DNA from: Microbulbifer aggregans
GTDB lineage: Bacteria; Pseudomonadota; Gammaproteobacteria; Pseudomonadales; Cellvibrionaceae
DNA length: 64,000 bases
Direction of reading: 5' to 3'
Assembly: GCF_001750105.1 (NCBI RefSeq)
Contig: NZ_CP014143.1
Span: 3,751,501-3,815,500, forward strand
The notes below the pieces were generated by a model, which saw only the letters and a program-made list of their open reading frames with translations, had not been told where the DNA came from and made no database searches. Shown one piece after another: positions 43,577 to 53,851 of this stretch (its first letter is position 1; each line of letters starts with the position of its first letter). The position numbers were made by a program, and so were the translations under genes.

Positions 43577-45064
43577 ATGAGTAAGCCCGGTACAGACCGC
43601 CCCATTCGTGCACCCTCCCTGGTGGACGCGCTGATCCCACTGGTCACACTCACCGTTCTGATCGCCGCTGCTCTGGCCCTGTTCGGGCTGAATGCCCTGG
43701 ATGGCCCCATCCAGACCGCCCTGATCCTGTGCTGCATGGTGGCGGCATTGATTGCGCTGAAGAACGGCTATACGTGGGGGGCGGTGCAGAAAGCCGGCCA
43801 GGGCGCGCTGGCTTCAGTCACCAGTGCCATCTTTATCCTGCTAGCCGTGGGGGCCCTGATCGGCACCTGGAACCTGTCGGGCACCATTCCCACACTCGTC
43901 TATTACGGCATTCAAGTCCTGGCACCGGGCTGGTATTACGTGGCCACGGCACTGATCTGTGGCGTGATCGCCCTGTCCATTGGCAGCTCCTGGACCACCG
44001 CCGGTACCATCGGTGTGGGGCTGGTGGGCATCGCCAATATGCTCGAGGTGTCTCCCGCCATTACCGCAGGGGCAGTCATATCCGGCGCCTATCTCGGCGA
44101 CAAGCTTTCACCACTATCCGAGACCACCATCCTTGCCGCCCAGATGGCGCGGGTGGACCTCCCCACCCATATCCGCACCATGGCGTGGACTTCGGTCCCG
44201 GCGTTCCTGATCGCCGCCGTGCTCTTCGGCCTGCTGGGACTGGGCCGGGTCGATGTCCAGGGGCAATCCGAGCTGCAGACCGCGGTAGAACTGGAGGCAC
44301 TGAACGGTATCTACCGGATCAGCGCCTGGAACCTGCTACCGCTGGCGCTGCTTGCTTTCCTGTCGATCCGCAAGGTACCCGCCTCCCTGGCACTGATGAC
44401 TTCGGCCATGTTTGCCGGTGTGCTCGGCGCCTTCCTGCAGCCGGACGTGTACAGGGGCTTTGTCGACAGCGCCCAGATGGGCCCGGTGGAGGCCATCAAG
44501 AGCATCTGGCAGGCCATGGCCACGGGCTTCACCATGGACTCCGGTATTGCCGATGTAGACAGTCTCCTGTCCCGTGGCGGCATGGATAGCATGCTGTTTA
44601 CGGTATGGCTGATCATCGGCGCCGTCACCTTTGGCGCCCTGCTGGATGAATTCGGCCTGATCAACCGTCTGGTCAGCCCGGCGATCAGCCACGCCAGGTC
44701 CACCGGCCAGCTGTTCCTGCTGGTGTGCGCCAGCTGTATCGGCCTCAACGTAGTGGCGGGAGATCAGTACATCGCCCTGGTGCTACCGACCCGAATTTAC
44801 CGGGCAGAGTTCGCCAAACGTGGACTGGCGCCGCAGAACCTCTCCCGGCTCGCCGCCGACTCCGGCACAGTGACCTCGCCACTCGTCCCCTGGAATTCCT
44901 GCGGTGCCTTTATGTCAGCCGTACTCGGCGTATCCACCCTGCTCTACCTGCCATTCTGTTTCTTCAATATCGCCAGCCCGCTACTCAGCGTCTTGTACGG
45001 CTTTACCGGCTTCCGGATCGTCCGCACCGAGCCCATCGTAAGTAGCGAAAGTAGCGATCAATAA
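43577..45064 (+). CDS. Na+/H+ antiporter, NhaC family (second copy)
   Basis: A 495-residue polytopic membrane protein. It has GSSWTTAGTIGVGLVGIA, AYLGDKLSPLSETTILAAQM (NhaC-type Asp and Ser/Thr block) and a late NVVAGDQYIALVLPTRIY. It exchanges Na+ and H+ and may also take amino acid or organic anion substrates as do some NhaC-like proteins. It is the second NhaC in the window (with 6450-7796) and only distantly similar in sequence. It stands just upstream of the imu operon, with no clear terminator. Confidence 0.88.
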   Translation: MSKPGTDRPIRAPSLVDALIPLVTLTVLIAAALALFGLNALDGPIQTALILCCMVAALIALKNGYTWGAVQKAGQGALASVTSAIFILLAVGALIGTWNLSGTIPTLVYYGIQVLAPGWYYVATALICGVIALSIGSSWTTAGTIGVGLVGIANMLEVSPAITAGAVISGAYLGDKLSPLSETTILAAQMARVDLPTHIRTMAWTSVPAFLIAAVLFGLLGLGRVDVQGQSELQTAVELEALNGIYRISAWNLLPLALLAFLSIRKVPASLALMTSAMFAGVLGAFLQPDVYRGFVDSAQMGPVEAIKSIWQAMATGFTMDSGIADVDSLLSRGGMDSMLFTVWLIIGAVTFGALLDEFGLINRLVSPAISHARSTGQLFLLVCASCIGLNVVAGDQYIALVLPTRIYRAEFAKRGLAPQNLSRLAADSGTVTSPLVPWNSCGAFMSAVLGVSTLLYLPFCFFNIASPLLSVLYGFTGFRIVRTEPIVSSESSDQ

Positions 45065-45118
45065 ACTGGCGATAACTTGCGCCAGCAACTCAACCCACCC
45101 TTGTTAGCCTGAAACAAC

Positions 45119-45138
45119 TACTGTATAAATTGACAGTA
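45119..45138 (+). promoter_or_regulatory. LexA box 1 upstream of imuA
   Basis: CTGTATAAATTGACAG (45121-45136) within TA flanks matches the CTGT-N8-ACAG SOS box. It overlaps a TTGACA -35 candidate at 45130-45135. Confidence 0.88.
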
Positions 45139-45142
45139 TTAA

Positions 45143-45158
45143 CTGTATACCCATACAG
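45143..45158 (+). promoter_or_regulatory. LexA box 2 upstream of imuA
   Basis: CTGTATACCCATACAG matches CTGT-N8-ACAG and lies 22 bases after box 1 (two helical turns). Two tandem operators suggest tight, cooperative SOS repression. Confidence 0.88.
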
Positions 45159-45197
45159 CAACCCAAAGACCGGGAGCTGACAAAGAGGGCTCAGATC

Positions 45198-45905
45198 GTG
45201 AGCAATGCCGAAAACCTTATTCAAAACAATCAGTTAGATCATGGCTCCAGGCGCCAGCGCATCAACCGGCTGCTGGCACGGCCGGATATCTGGCAGGCCG
45301 CCAATGAACAACAGCGCCCAAGAAACGGCATTACCACGGGCTATCCCGGGCTGGATGCCCTGCTGGCCGGCAACGGCTGGCCCCGTGGTGCCACTACAGA
45401 GCTACTGGTAGACCAGTCCGGTATCGGTGAGCTGTCACTGCTGTTACCAGCCCTGGCAGAGATGACCCAGCGGGAGCAGATGGTGGTACTGATCAATCCG
45501 CCTTTTATCCCCTACGCCCCCGCTCTGGCTGCTGCCGGAGTCCGGTTAGAAAAACTGTTGATCCTGCACCCGCGTGGCCAACGGGATCAGTTGTGGGCCA
45601 TGGAGCAGACCCTGCAATCCGGCTGCTGCGGCGCATTGCTCAGCTGGCAGGGCGGCCCGCCGCCGGCAGACAAGGATCTGCGCCGTCTGCAAGTAGCCGC
45701 CCGTGAGGGCAATGCCATGCACTTTCATTTTCGCCCCAGCTCCTGTGCTGCCAGCCCATCACCGGCCGCCCTGCGGCTGCAATTGGCAAGTGACGGCGAA
45801 CAGCTGGTCCTGCAACTGCAAAAACAACTGGGCGGCGCCTCCGGGCAGCGGCTCCACCTGGCCCGCAACAGCGACCTCACCCGGCGCGACCGGCCGCTGC
45901 ACTGA
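45198..45905 (+). CDS. imuA: Translesion-synthesis-associated protein ImuA
   Basis: A 235-residue RecA/SulA-like protein. The central part (about 50-170) has the NGWPRGATTELLVDQSGIGELSLLLPAL pattern with a degenerate nucleotide-binding loop, then VVLINPPFIPYAPALAAAGV. ImuA helps the ImuB-DnaE2 mutasome bypass DNA damage. It is first in a three-gene cassette, behind two LexA boxes, so it is induced by DNA damage. The start at 45198 is a GTG with only a weak upstream ribosome site. Confidence 0.92.
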   Translation: MSNAENLIQNNQLDHGSRRQRINRLLARPDIWQAANEQQRPRNGITTGYPGLDALLAGNGWPRGATTELLVDQSGIGELSLLLPALAEMTQREQMVVLINPPFIPYAPALAAAGVRLEKLLILHPRGQRDQLWAMEQTLQSGCCGALLSWQGGPPPADKDLRRLQVAAREGNAMHFHFRPSSCAASPSPAALRLQLASDGEQLVLQLQKQLGGASGQRLHLARNSDLTRRDRPLH

Positions 45906-46038
45906 GGATCTGTCAGCAACGAATTCATTGCTCCAAAAGGCAGCGGGCATTCCAGCCCGCCCAACCCAAACAAAAAGACCAAAACAGGAAGTGGTATCAC
46001 CTGAAGACATCACGCACTGAAAAGTGCAGGAGTTCCCC

Positions 46039-47550
46039 ATGCTCTGGCTCTGTATCCAGTTTCCCCGCCTGCCTCTGCAGGCCCTCACCCGCGCCCAAAC
46101 CGGACCCATCGACGAAACGCCGCGTGCCGTCGCTGAACAGCAACTGATCGTCGATGCCAACCCGGCCGCCAATCAGCGCGGTATTGAATGTGGCCTCACC
46201 ATCGCCACCGCCTGTGCCCTGAGTGCCGAACTGGAGCTACTGACGCGGGATACGGAACGGGAGTCACAGCTACTGCAGGAACTGGCGCAATGGGGTTACA
46301 GCTTTACACCGGTGGTCTCACCCATGGCTGCAGGCCCGGTGGAAAACGGAGAGAGCCGCGCTGCCTGCCTGTACCTGGAACTGAGCGGCTGCCTGCGCGC
46401 CAGCGGCGGCCTGCAGCCGCTACTGGAGCAGTTGCGCCGGGAACTGGAACAGATGCAGATCACTGCAACAATGGGCCTTGGCCACAGTCCCAGTGCTGCC
46501 CATATGCTCAGCCAGTTACCGGAACACCGGCAGTGGCTGCAGGAAGCCAAGTCACCCCCTACGGCCCAGCAGTGGCGCCAGTGGATCAGTTTCAGCCCCT
46601 CTAAATTACTGGATTGCGACCACAAGACCACCGCCAAACTCTATGCCTGCGGCATCAAGCGCGTCAGCCAGTTGCTGGCCATTCCCCTGTCCGAGGTCGG
46701 CAGCCGCTTCGGCCGCAACTTTGTGGATTACCTGGCGCGGTTGAATGGCAGCCGGCACGATCCGGTCCCAAGTTACCAGCCACCGCCGCAGTTCCACAGC
46801 GAACTGTTTTTCCCCACCCCGCTGGATAACAGCGAGCAACTGCTGTTTCCCACCGGCCGCCTGGTGCGCGAACTCTGCCAGCAACTGCAACGCCGCCAGT
46901 TATATGCACAGCAACTGCGCTGGAAACTGGACTTCGGCCAGAAAGGCTGCCAAGTAGTGAGCGTTGAAGTGTCACGCCCGCTGCTGGATGCACAGCGCCT
47001 GATCGCACTGACAAAATTACAGTTCGAGCGCGTTCATCTGGAGCAGGAAGTACAGGCACTGCATCTCACCTGCGATCAATTACAGCCCCTGGAAGAAAGC
47101 GTGCTAGACGACGATCTGTTCGGTGAGAGCAGCAATCTGCAGCGCAGCCATCAGCTACTCGACAAGCTCAAGGCCCGCCTCGGCCACGAGGCCATGTCCG
47201 GCGTCACCCTGCGGGAGAGCCACCTGCCGGAGCAAGCCTGGCAGAGCGCCGACACCCTGATACTCCAGAGCGGTCGCCGTCAGCACGGGCACCAGGTAAA
47301 ACCTGTCAACGCACCGCGCCCCAGCTGGTTCCTGCAGAGACCGGATCCGATCAAGGCGCGTGAGAACAAGCTTTTCTACCGCGGTGAGATCCAGCTACTG
47401 CAGGGCCCCGAGCGTATCGACGGCTACTGGTGGCAACACCACCGCCACGCCCGCGATTACTACATCGCTCGGGGTGAGGAAGGCAGCCTCTACTGGGTGT
47501 ACCAGGACCTCACATCTGCGGAGTGGTATCTGCAGGGTATCTACGCCTGA
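46039..47550 (+). CDS. imuB: ImuB, Y-family polymerase-like mutasome scaffold
   Basis: A 503-residue Y-family-like protein. The catalytic acidic residues of active Y polymerases are not seen: the start is MLWLCIQFPRLP and the usual SIDEAYLD block is YLELSGCLRASGG. It is thus a probable inactive hub linking DnaE2, ImuA and the beta clamp, as known for the family. A C-terminal RHARDYYIAR and EEGSLYWVYQDL are conserved in ImuB. ATG 46039 has AGGAG about 5 bases before it; a GTG five codons earlier is less likely. Confidence 0.93.
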   Translation: MLWLCIQFPRLPLQALTRAQTGPIDETPRAVAEQQLIVDANPAANQRGIECGLTIATACALSAELELLTRDTERESQLLQELAQWGYSFTPVVSPMAAGPVENGESRAACLYLELSGCLRASGGLQPLLEQLRRELEQMQITATMGLGHSPSAAHMLSQLPEHRQWLQEAKSPPTAQQWRQWISFSPSKLLDCDHKTTAKLYACGIKRVSQLLAIPLSEVGSRFGRNFVDYLARLNGSRHDPVPSYQPPPQFHSELFFPTPLDNSEQLLFPTGRLVRELCQQLQRRQLYAQQLRWKLDFGQKGCQVVSVEVSRPLLDAQRLIALTKLQFERVHLEQEVQALHLTCDQLQPLEESVLDDDLFGESSNLQRSHQLLDKLKARLGHEAMSGVTLRESHLPEQAWQSADTLILQSGRRQHGHQVKPVNAPRPSWFLQRPDPIKARENKLFYRGEIQLLQGPERIDGYWWQHHRHARDYYIARGEEGSLYWVYQDLTSAEWYLQGIYA

Positions 47551-47611
47551 TACTCCTACTCACGACAAAGCACTTCCCTTATACGGCGAGCAGTTACTGA
47601 GCCACCCCACC

Positions 47612-50600
47612 ATGCAGTACGCGGAACTCTTCTGCCAGAGTAACTTCTCCTTCCTGCAGGGTGCATCGCACCCGCAGGAACTGGTGCGCACCGCCCATGA
47701 ACTGGGCTATACCGCACTGGCGCTGACCGACGAATGCTCCCTCTCTGGCGTCGTCCGTGCCTACGCAGAACTTCAACAGCTCAAGCAGGAAGGAAGCCAG
47801 CTTAAGCTGATCTGCGGGAGTTTTTTTCGTTTGGAGAAAGAAAATGAAACCGATACAGAAAGAGCGGAGAAGAAAACCAAGTCCAGGAAAAAAGATTCAG
47901 AAAGCACCCAGCAGATCGTACTGCTGGCCCCAACCCGCAGTGCCTACAGCGAACTCTGCCAACTGATTTCCACCTCGCGCCTCCGGGCCGAGAAAGGCCA
48001 ATACCGCATCTACGTCAAAGACCTTCTGGAGAGCTGCCATGAGTGCATCGCCCTCTGGTTACCCGCTGAAAAACTCGAGATACCGGAGACGGTCAGACAG
48101 CATTTCGAGCGGCGCCTCTATCTAACTATAAGCAACCAACTATTGGGCCAGCAGAACATGCAGGCCCAAGAGCTGATCGACTTTGCCCGACGAGAAAAGC
48201 TCCCACTTGTCGCCACAAATGCGGTGCTAATGCACAGCACCAGCCGTAAGCCCTTGCAGGATGTGCTTAATGCCAATTATCACCACTGCACTCTGGAAGA
48301 GCTGGGTTACCGTCTGGAACAGAATGCCGAGCGCTACTTGCGCACCCTGGATGACATAGCCCGACTATTCCCCCATGAAGGGATCGACAACACCATAAGA
48401 ATTGCCGAGCAGTGTCACTTCTGCCTGAGTGAGTTGAGGTACCAATATCCCTCCGAAGTCATACCCAAGGGCAAGAGCGCCAGTGCATATCTACGGGAAC
48501 TGGTCGAGGCGGGGCAGCAAGTACGCTGGCCCCAGGGCGCGGCCACGCATATTGCCGAGCAGATCGAAAAAGAACTCAGCCTGATCGCCGAACTGGAGTA
48601 CGAGCACTACTTCCTCACTATTTACGACATCGTCCAGTATGCCCGCAGCCAGCATATCCTCTACCAGGGGCGCGGCTCTGCCGCGAATTCGGTCGTGTGC
48701 TATTGCCTATTTATCACCGAGATCGACCCCCACTGTATCGGCCTGCTGTTTGAGCGCTTTATCTCCCGTGAGCGCAATGAGCCACCCGATATTGACGTGG
48801 ATTTCGAGCACGAGCGGCGCGAGGAAATCATCCAGTACATCTACAACAAATACAGCCGTGATCGCGCCGGCCTAGCCGCCAGTAAAACCACCTACCGCTT
48901 CAAGAGCGCATTGCGGGATATCGGCAAGGCACTGGGTATCGGTAGCGCCACCATCGAGCAGCTCATCGCCGAGCGCGCCTGGTGGGACACCATGGACGAT
49001 TTCCCCAAGCAGATGCAGAAAGTGGGGATCGATCCGGACAGCGCTACCGGGCGGATGCTGCCAGAGTTGATGGGACAGATTTACGGCTTCCCCCGTCACC
49101 TTTCACAGCATGTGGGCGGATTCGTGATTACCGAGCAACCCCTGCACACCCTAGTGCCGATCGAAAATGCCGCCATGGACGACCGCACCATCGTGCAGTG
49201 GGACAAGGAAGATATCGAAGATCTGAAACTGATGAAGGTGGATATCCTCGCGCTGGGTATGCTCACCGCCCTGCGCAAGTCACTGACCTATATCGGCCTC
49301 TACGGACCCAAGCTACGTCTGCAGGATATTCCGCCGGAGGACCCGGCCGTCTATGAAATGATGTGCCGTGCCGACACCGTGGGTGTTTTCCAGATCGAAT
49401 CCCGCGCCCAGATGAGCATGCTGCCGCGCCTGCAACCCCGGAACTTCTACGAACTCACCATCGAAATCGCGATCGTGCGCCCAGGCCCCATTCAGGGCGG
49501 CATGGTGCACCCGTACCTCAAGCGCAAGCAGGGCCTGGAGCCTGTCACCTACCCCCATGAGAACCTGCGCCCGGTACTGGAGCGCACCCTGGGCGTACCG
49601 ATTTTCCAGGAGCAGGTGATCAAGCTGTCGATGGTCGCCGCCGGCTTCAACGGCGGTGAAGCCGACCAACTCCGCCGTGCCATGGCCAGCTGGGGAAAAA
49701 ACGGCAACCTCAATACTTTCAAGGACAAACTGATTCAGGGCATGCAGGCCAACGGTTACCGTGCCGACTTCGCCGAGCAGCTGTTCCAGCAGATGAAAGG
49801 CTTCGGCGCCTATGGCTTTCCAGAATCCCACTCCGCCAGTTTCGCCCTGCTGGCCTACTTCTCAGCCTGGATCAAACACCACCACCCTGCGGCCTTTTAC
49901 TGCGGTCTACTAAACAGTCAACCGATGGGCTTTTACGCCCCCGCCCAGCTGGTTTACGACGCCCAGCGGCACAATGTGAAAGTGCTGCCAATTGACGTGC
50001 TCTACAGCCACTGGGATCACCAGCTGGAGTTAACATCATTTTCCCGGCACAAGCCAAGACCCAGCCCCCTAGAAGCGAAAAAAGCCCCCATGCTCCGACT
50101 CGGTATGCGCCTGATCAAAGGTTTCGAACAGCACAGCGCTGAGAGCATCTCTAAATTGCAGCGGAGTCACCGCTTGACCTCTTTTATAAGATTTCAGCGA
50201 CTTACTGACCTGAACCGAGAGCAAGTCGCTTTGTTGGCTAGTGCCAACGCATTCACAAGCCTGAGCGAAAACCGCTACATCAACACATGGCAATCATTTG
50301 AGCAGGGGGACACAAAAAAAGAACACCCCGCCCACACCCCAGCAAATTCCGCCGAAGACCACACCTATAGCGATTACTCAAGTATCGGTCTTAGCCTGCA
50401 TGAACACCCCATTTCACTGCTTCGCAAGAAACAGCGATTTCGAGCTCATGCCAGCGCACGAGACTTAGCCAATTACCAAGATGGGGAGCAGGTAACAGTT
50501 ATGGGGCTAGTAACCTGCCGACAAAGGCCCGGAAGTGCATTGGGTGTGATTTTTCTAACACTGGAAGATGAAACGGGGATTATCAATGTGGTTGTATGGG

Positions 50601-50779
50601 AACATGTACAGCGGAGATTTCATACCGAAATCATTCAGGGAAAAACCCTTGAAGTATGTGGTTCAGTACAGCTAACGGTGCATTCCGGATCAAAAGAGCA
50701 TCGGAATATACACCTTATTGCAAAAAAAATAAGCTGCCTTTCATGGGACGAACACCAAACAGGCAGGGACTTCCACTGA
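47612..50779 (+). CDS. dnaE2: Error-prone DNA polymerase (DnaE2/ImuC)
   Basis: A 1055-residue C-family polymerase for SOS translesion synthesis. It has an N-terminal PHP domain (YAELFCQSNFSFLQGASHP), the palm with PPDIDVDFEHERRE (catalytic Asp near 393-397), thumb and fingers, and a C-terminal OB-fold (about 955-1005). A Lys/Glu-rich, Ser-rich insert is seen at about 72-100 inside the PHP part. The last 250 codons are visibly more AT-rich than the rest. ATG 47612 matches the family; the frame is open upstream through imuB. Confidence 0.95.
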   Translation: MQYAELFCQSNFSFLQGASHPQELVRTAHELGYTALALTDECSLSGVVRAYAELQQLKQEGSQLKLICGSFFRLEKENETDTERAEKKTKSRKKDSESTQQIVLLAPTRSAYSELCQLISTSRLRAEKGQYRIYVKDLLESCHECIALWLPAEKLEIPETVRQHFERRLYLTISNQLLGQQNMQAQELIDFARREKLPLVATNAVLMHSTSRKPLQDVLNANYHHCTLEELGYRLEQNAERYLRTLDDIARLFPHEGIDNTIRIAEQCHFCLSELRYQYPSEVIPKGKSASAYLRELVEAGQQVRWPQGAATHIAEQIEKELSLIAELEYEHYFLTIYDIVQYARSQHILYQGRGSAANSVVCYCLFITEIDPHCIGLLFERFISRERNEPPDIDVDFEHERREEIIQYIYNKYSRDRAGLAASKTTYRFKSALRDIGKALGIGSATIEQLIAERAWWDTMDDFPKQMQKVGIDPDSATGRMLPELMGQIYGFPRHLSQHVGGFVITEQPLHTLVPIENAAMDDRTIVQWDKEDIEDLKLMKVDILALGMLTALRKSLTYIGLYGPKLRLQDIPPEDPAVYEMMCRADTVGVFQIESRAQMSMLPRLQPRNFYELTIEIAIVRPGPIQGGMVHPYLKRKQGLEPVTYPHENLRPVLERTLGVPIFQEQVIKLSMVAAGFNGGEADQLRRAMASWGKNGNLNTFKDKLIQGMQANGYRADFAEQLFQQMKGFGAYGFPESHSASFALLAYFSAWIKHHHPAAFYCGLLNSQPMGFYAPAQLVYDAQRHNVKVLPIDVLYSHWDHQLELTSFSRHKPRPSPLEAKKAPMLRLGMRLIKGFEQHSAESISKLQRSHRLTSFIRFQRLTDLNREQVALLASANAFTSLSENRYINTWQSFEQGDTKKEHPAHTPANSAEDHTYSDYSSIGLSLHEHPISLLRKKQRFRAHASARDLANYQDGEQVTVMGLVTCRQRPGSALGVIFLTLEDETGIINVVVWEHVQRRFHTEIIQGKTLEVCGSVQLTVHSGSKEHRNIHLIAKKISCLSWDEHQTGRDFH

Positions 50780-50925
50780 ACCTGATTAGGGTGTGGGGAA
50801 TTCATACGTTCCCGACAATTTCACCTGCATAGGTACAGGAACCAGAACAAAGTGATATTAAAACAGACAACCCATTTGCAAGAGCAGGTAAATATAAACT
50901 GCCAATATATTTACATAAGCACTAA

Positions 50926-51944
<1,019 letters not shown>

Positions 51945-52700
51945 TCAAAAGGGCTCAAGAGGAACTAGCTCAAGGACCTCTTCCGAATTCAAGTCGACCA
52001 CTGCCACAACATTTTTGCTCTTTGCAAACACTGGAACGTAAGAAAAGCCTTGCCCTCCTTCACCGTATTGCTTTGCAACATACTGCAGCCCTGGGGCGCC
52101 CTTGTTGCGAACTTTTAACTCATCCAAGGTAAGACTCGCACTTCGCAAAGCTTCAGTTTTACCCTGCAAAACCTGAAAATATTGCGGGTAGTTCTGGATA
52201 TCATCCCCGCCAGCAACGGCCTGCAAAACGATTTCCTTCGCCTTGCTTTCATTCTCTGGCAGTTTTGCCGATACAAATTTGGGGCCCCACAATGGCGCTG
52301 ATGAATAATCCGAGTAGCCTGCCTCTGCAAAGTTTTCTTCAGAAATTTCATTGGCATAAACAAGATCAAACCTGCCTGCGTTGAACACCGCAAATGCGGG
52401 GCGTGCGATGAATACTGAATAGACGCCGTAAGTCAAAGCCGCCAGCTGTAGAAAAACGACGACACACAGGTCGCGTCGCAATTCTTTTTTGCGCGGGTTG
52501 AAGATAATCAATGTCAGTAACGGTCCGAGAACGACATCAATAACAACGAGGAGAAGAAAGATTTCACTCACACCGCTGGCATAGGCAAAGCCACCCGGGT
52601 ACCAGACAGAGAAAACCAATAGAGCACAAACAGAAGCGACCAACGCTGAACCCAACAGGTGCCAAGCGGAGGCAGAGAAACGATTCATTGACAACAACAT
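51945..52700 (-). CDS. TfpX/TfpZ-family type IV pilin accessory protein
   Basis: A 251-residue protein with two or three N-terminal membrane helices (about 8-95, including a VIDVVLGPLLTLIIF segment) and a C-terminal soluble part facing the periplasm or inner membrane. The family is found next to pilin genes in Acinetobacter, Moraxella and Pseudomonas and affects pilin assembly or export. The frame runs up into the pilin terminator, so the start is set to ATG 52700 downstream of that hairpin. Expression may rely on read-through from pilA. Confidence 0.82.
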   Translation of the reverse strand: MLLSMNRFSASAWHLLGSALVASVCALLVFSVWYPGGFAYASGVSEIFLLLVVIDVVLGPLLTLIIFNPRKKELRRDLCVVVFLQLAALTYGVYSVFIARPAFAVFNAGRFDLVYANEISEENFAEAGYSDYSSAPLWGPKFVSAKLPENESKAKEIVLQAVAGGDDIQNYPQYFQVLQGKTEALRSASLTLDELKVRNKGAPGLQYVAKQYGEGGQGFSYVPVFAKSKNVVAVVDLNSEEVLELVPLEPF

Positions 52701-52712
52701 AGACTCACAATC

Positions 52713-52740
52713 AAAAACGCCCGCGATCGCGGGCGTTTTT
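52713..52740. terminator. Terminator after pilA
   Basis: A perfect palindrome: A5, ACGCCCGCGA/TCGCGGGCGT halves, T5. On the minus strand it lies 22 bases after the pilA stop codon and just before the tfpZ-like start, so some read-through would be needed to reach that gene. Confidence 0.88.
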
Positions 52741-52762
52741 AGCATTCACTTTTACAAAGCGA

Positions 52763-53299
52763 TTAGCGGCACTCGGACGGTGCATATTTAGCCGGCAGGG
52801 TACCAGCAACAATGCTACCAAAGCCGCGTGCAGTTGCAGTCGCATTGGTGAGGGAAGCGCAAGCCCAGTCAATGGCACCTACAGAAGTAGCTACTGGCGC
52901 ACCAATTGCCCCAGCTCCGTCGTCAACGTTAGGGGTGAATACCAGCGTATTTCCATCGAGAGTCGCCGGGATACCGTTGTTAGCGTTCGCCTCGATTTGG
53001 ACTTTGATATCCCATGGAGAGGCCGCTGTTACGACCACATCCTGAACGTACTTAGACGCCTTTTGAGTTATCGGAGTGGCGTTATAGCCGGTAGCCGCAG
53101 CGGTCATGCCACCGATACCACCGCTCTGGAAAGCCTCACTCATTACCGACTTGGCGGACGAGGCAGCGATTACCGCTTCACTCACCTTGGCACGCACGGT
53201 GTAATCCTGGTAGGCCGGCAGCGCCACCGCAGCCAGAATGCCGATGATCGCAACCACGATCATCAATTCAATAAGAGTAAAACCCTGTTGTTTTTTCAT
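52763..53299 (-). CDS. pilA: Type IV major pilin
   Basis: A 178-residue type IVa pilin. The leader MKKQQG is cleaved before [24 protein letters not shown]. The mature domain is Ala/Thr/Asn-rich with a C-terminal Cys pair (DWACAS and SECR) that forms the disulfide loop. It is the probable major subunit: it has the cleaner ribosome site (GGAG about 9 bases upstream), its own terminator and a sigma-54-like promoter (53365-53380). It is divergent from pilBCD and paralogous to the pilin at 50926-51447. Confidence 0.93.
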   Translation of the reverse strand: MKKQQGFTLIELMIVVAIIGILAAVALPAYQDYTVRAKVSEAVIAASSAKSVMSEAFQSGGIGGMTAAATGYNATPITQKASKYVQDVVVTAASPWDIKVQIEANANNGIPATLDGNTLVFTPNVDDGAGAIGAPVATSVGAIDWACASLTNATATARGFGSIVAGTLPAKYAPSECR

Positions 53300-53851
53300 T
53301 GTAACCGTCTCCATACAGACATTGTTGTTCGAGTGAAATCCCGTGAGGAAGTCGGCGATAACAATACAAGCTTTGTGCCAATTCGCGCAAGCGCGCTGAT
53401 GTCACAGAACTCCACCGTTGTCGCTCACTTTTCGAACAATTTTTTTTGCCTTCTCCACCGATTCGAAAGATGTGACGTAAATTGTCAACTCTTAGCACAA
53501 AGTGACAATCACACAGCAGCGTCGATCAGTAATTAAACAACTCCTCCCCCACCCTCGCTTTGTCACCCCTCTAAATAACCTCTTTCACCGATTGGATACC
53601 AGCCTTCGCCGACATGACGATCAATAGAGCTGCGAAATAGATACATGCATGCTGATTGATAGGCCTCTCAGTCATCACCTACCGTGATTGGCCTAAGGCA
53701 TTGAATTCGCTATATTGAAGTACTTGAAGCGCCGGCTATTGAACACCCAGCCATAAGTGGTGACAAAGATTCAATGAGCGCCCAGCCGAACAAAAAATAA
53801 ACAGCAATTGCATACAAGCATTGCCTTCACCGAGTGTCAGCACGGTAGATC
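53300..53851. other. pilA-pilB divergent intergenic region
   Basis: 552 bases. The pilA side holds a sigma-54-like promoter and TGTC-type repeats near 53480-53510 that could bind PilR. The pilB side has no promoter that I can call with confidence. No gene is seen. Confidence 0.55.
53365..53380 (-). promoter_or_regulatory. Predicted sigma-54 promoter of pilA
   Basis: On the minus strand TGGCAC, 5 bases, then TTGTA: close to the RpoN consensus TGGCAC-N5-TTGCA. Transcription would start near 53355, about 55 bases before the pilA ATG. RpoN and PilR control pilA in Pseudomonas. Confidence 0.6.

Noticed and set aside
45130..45158. A sigma-70 promoter for imuA with TTGACA and a -10 near 45153
   Set aside because: The -35 is perfect, but the -10 (ATACAG) is poor. 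Only the LexA boxes are listed.
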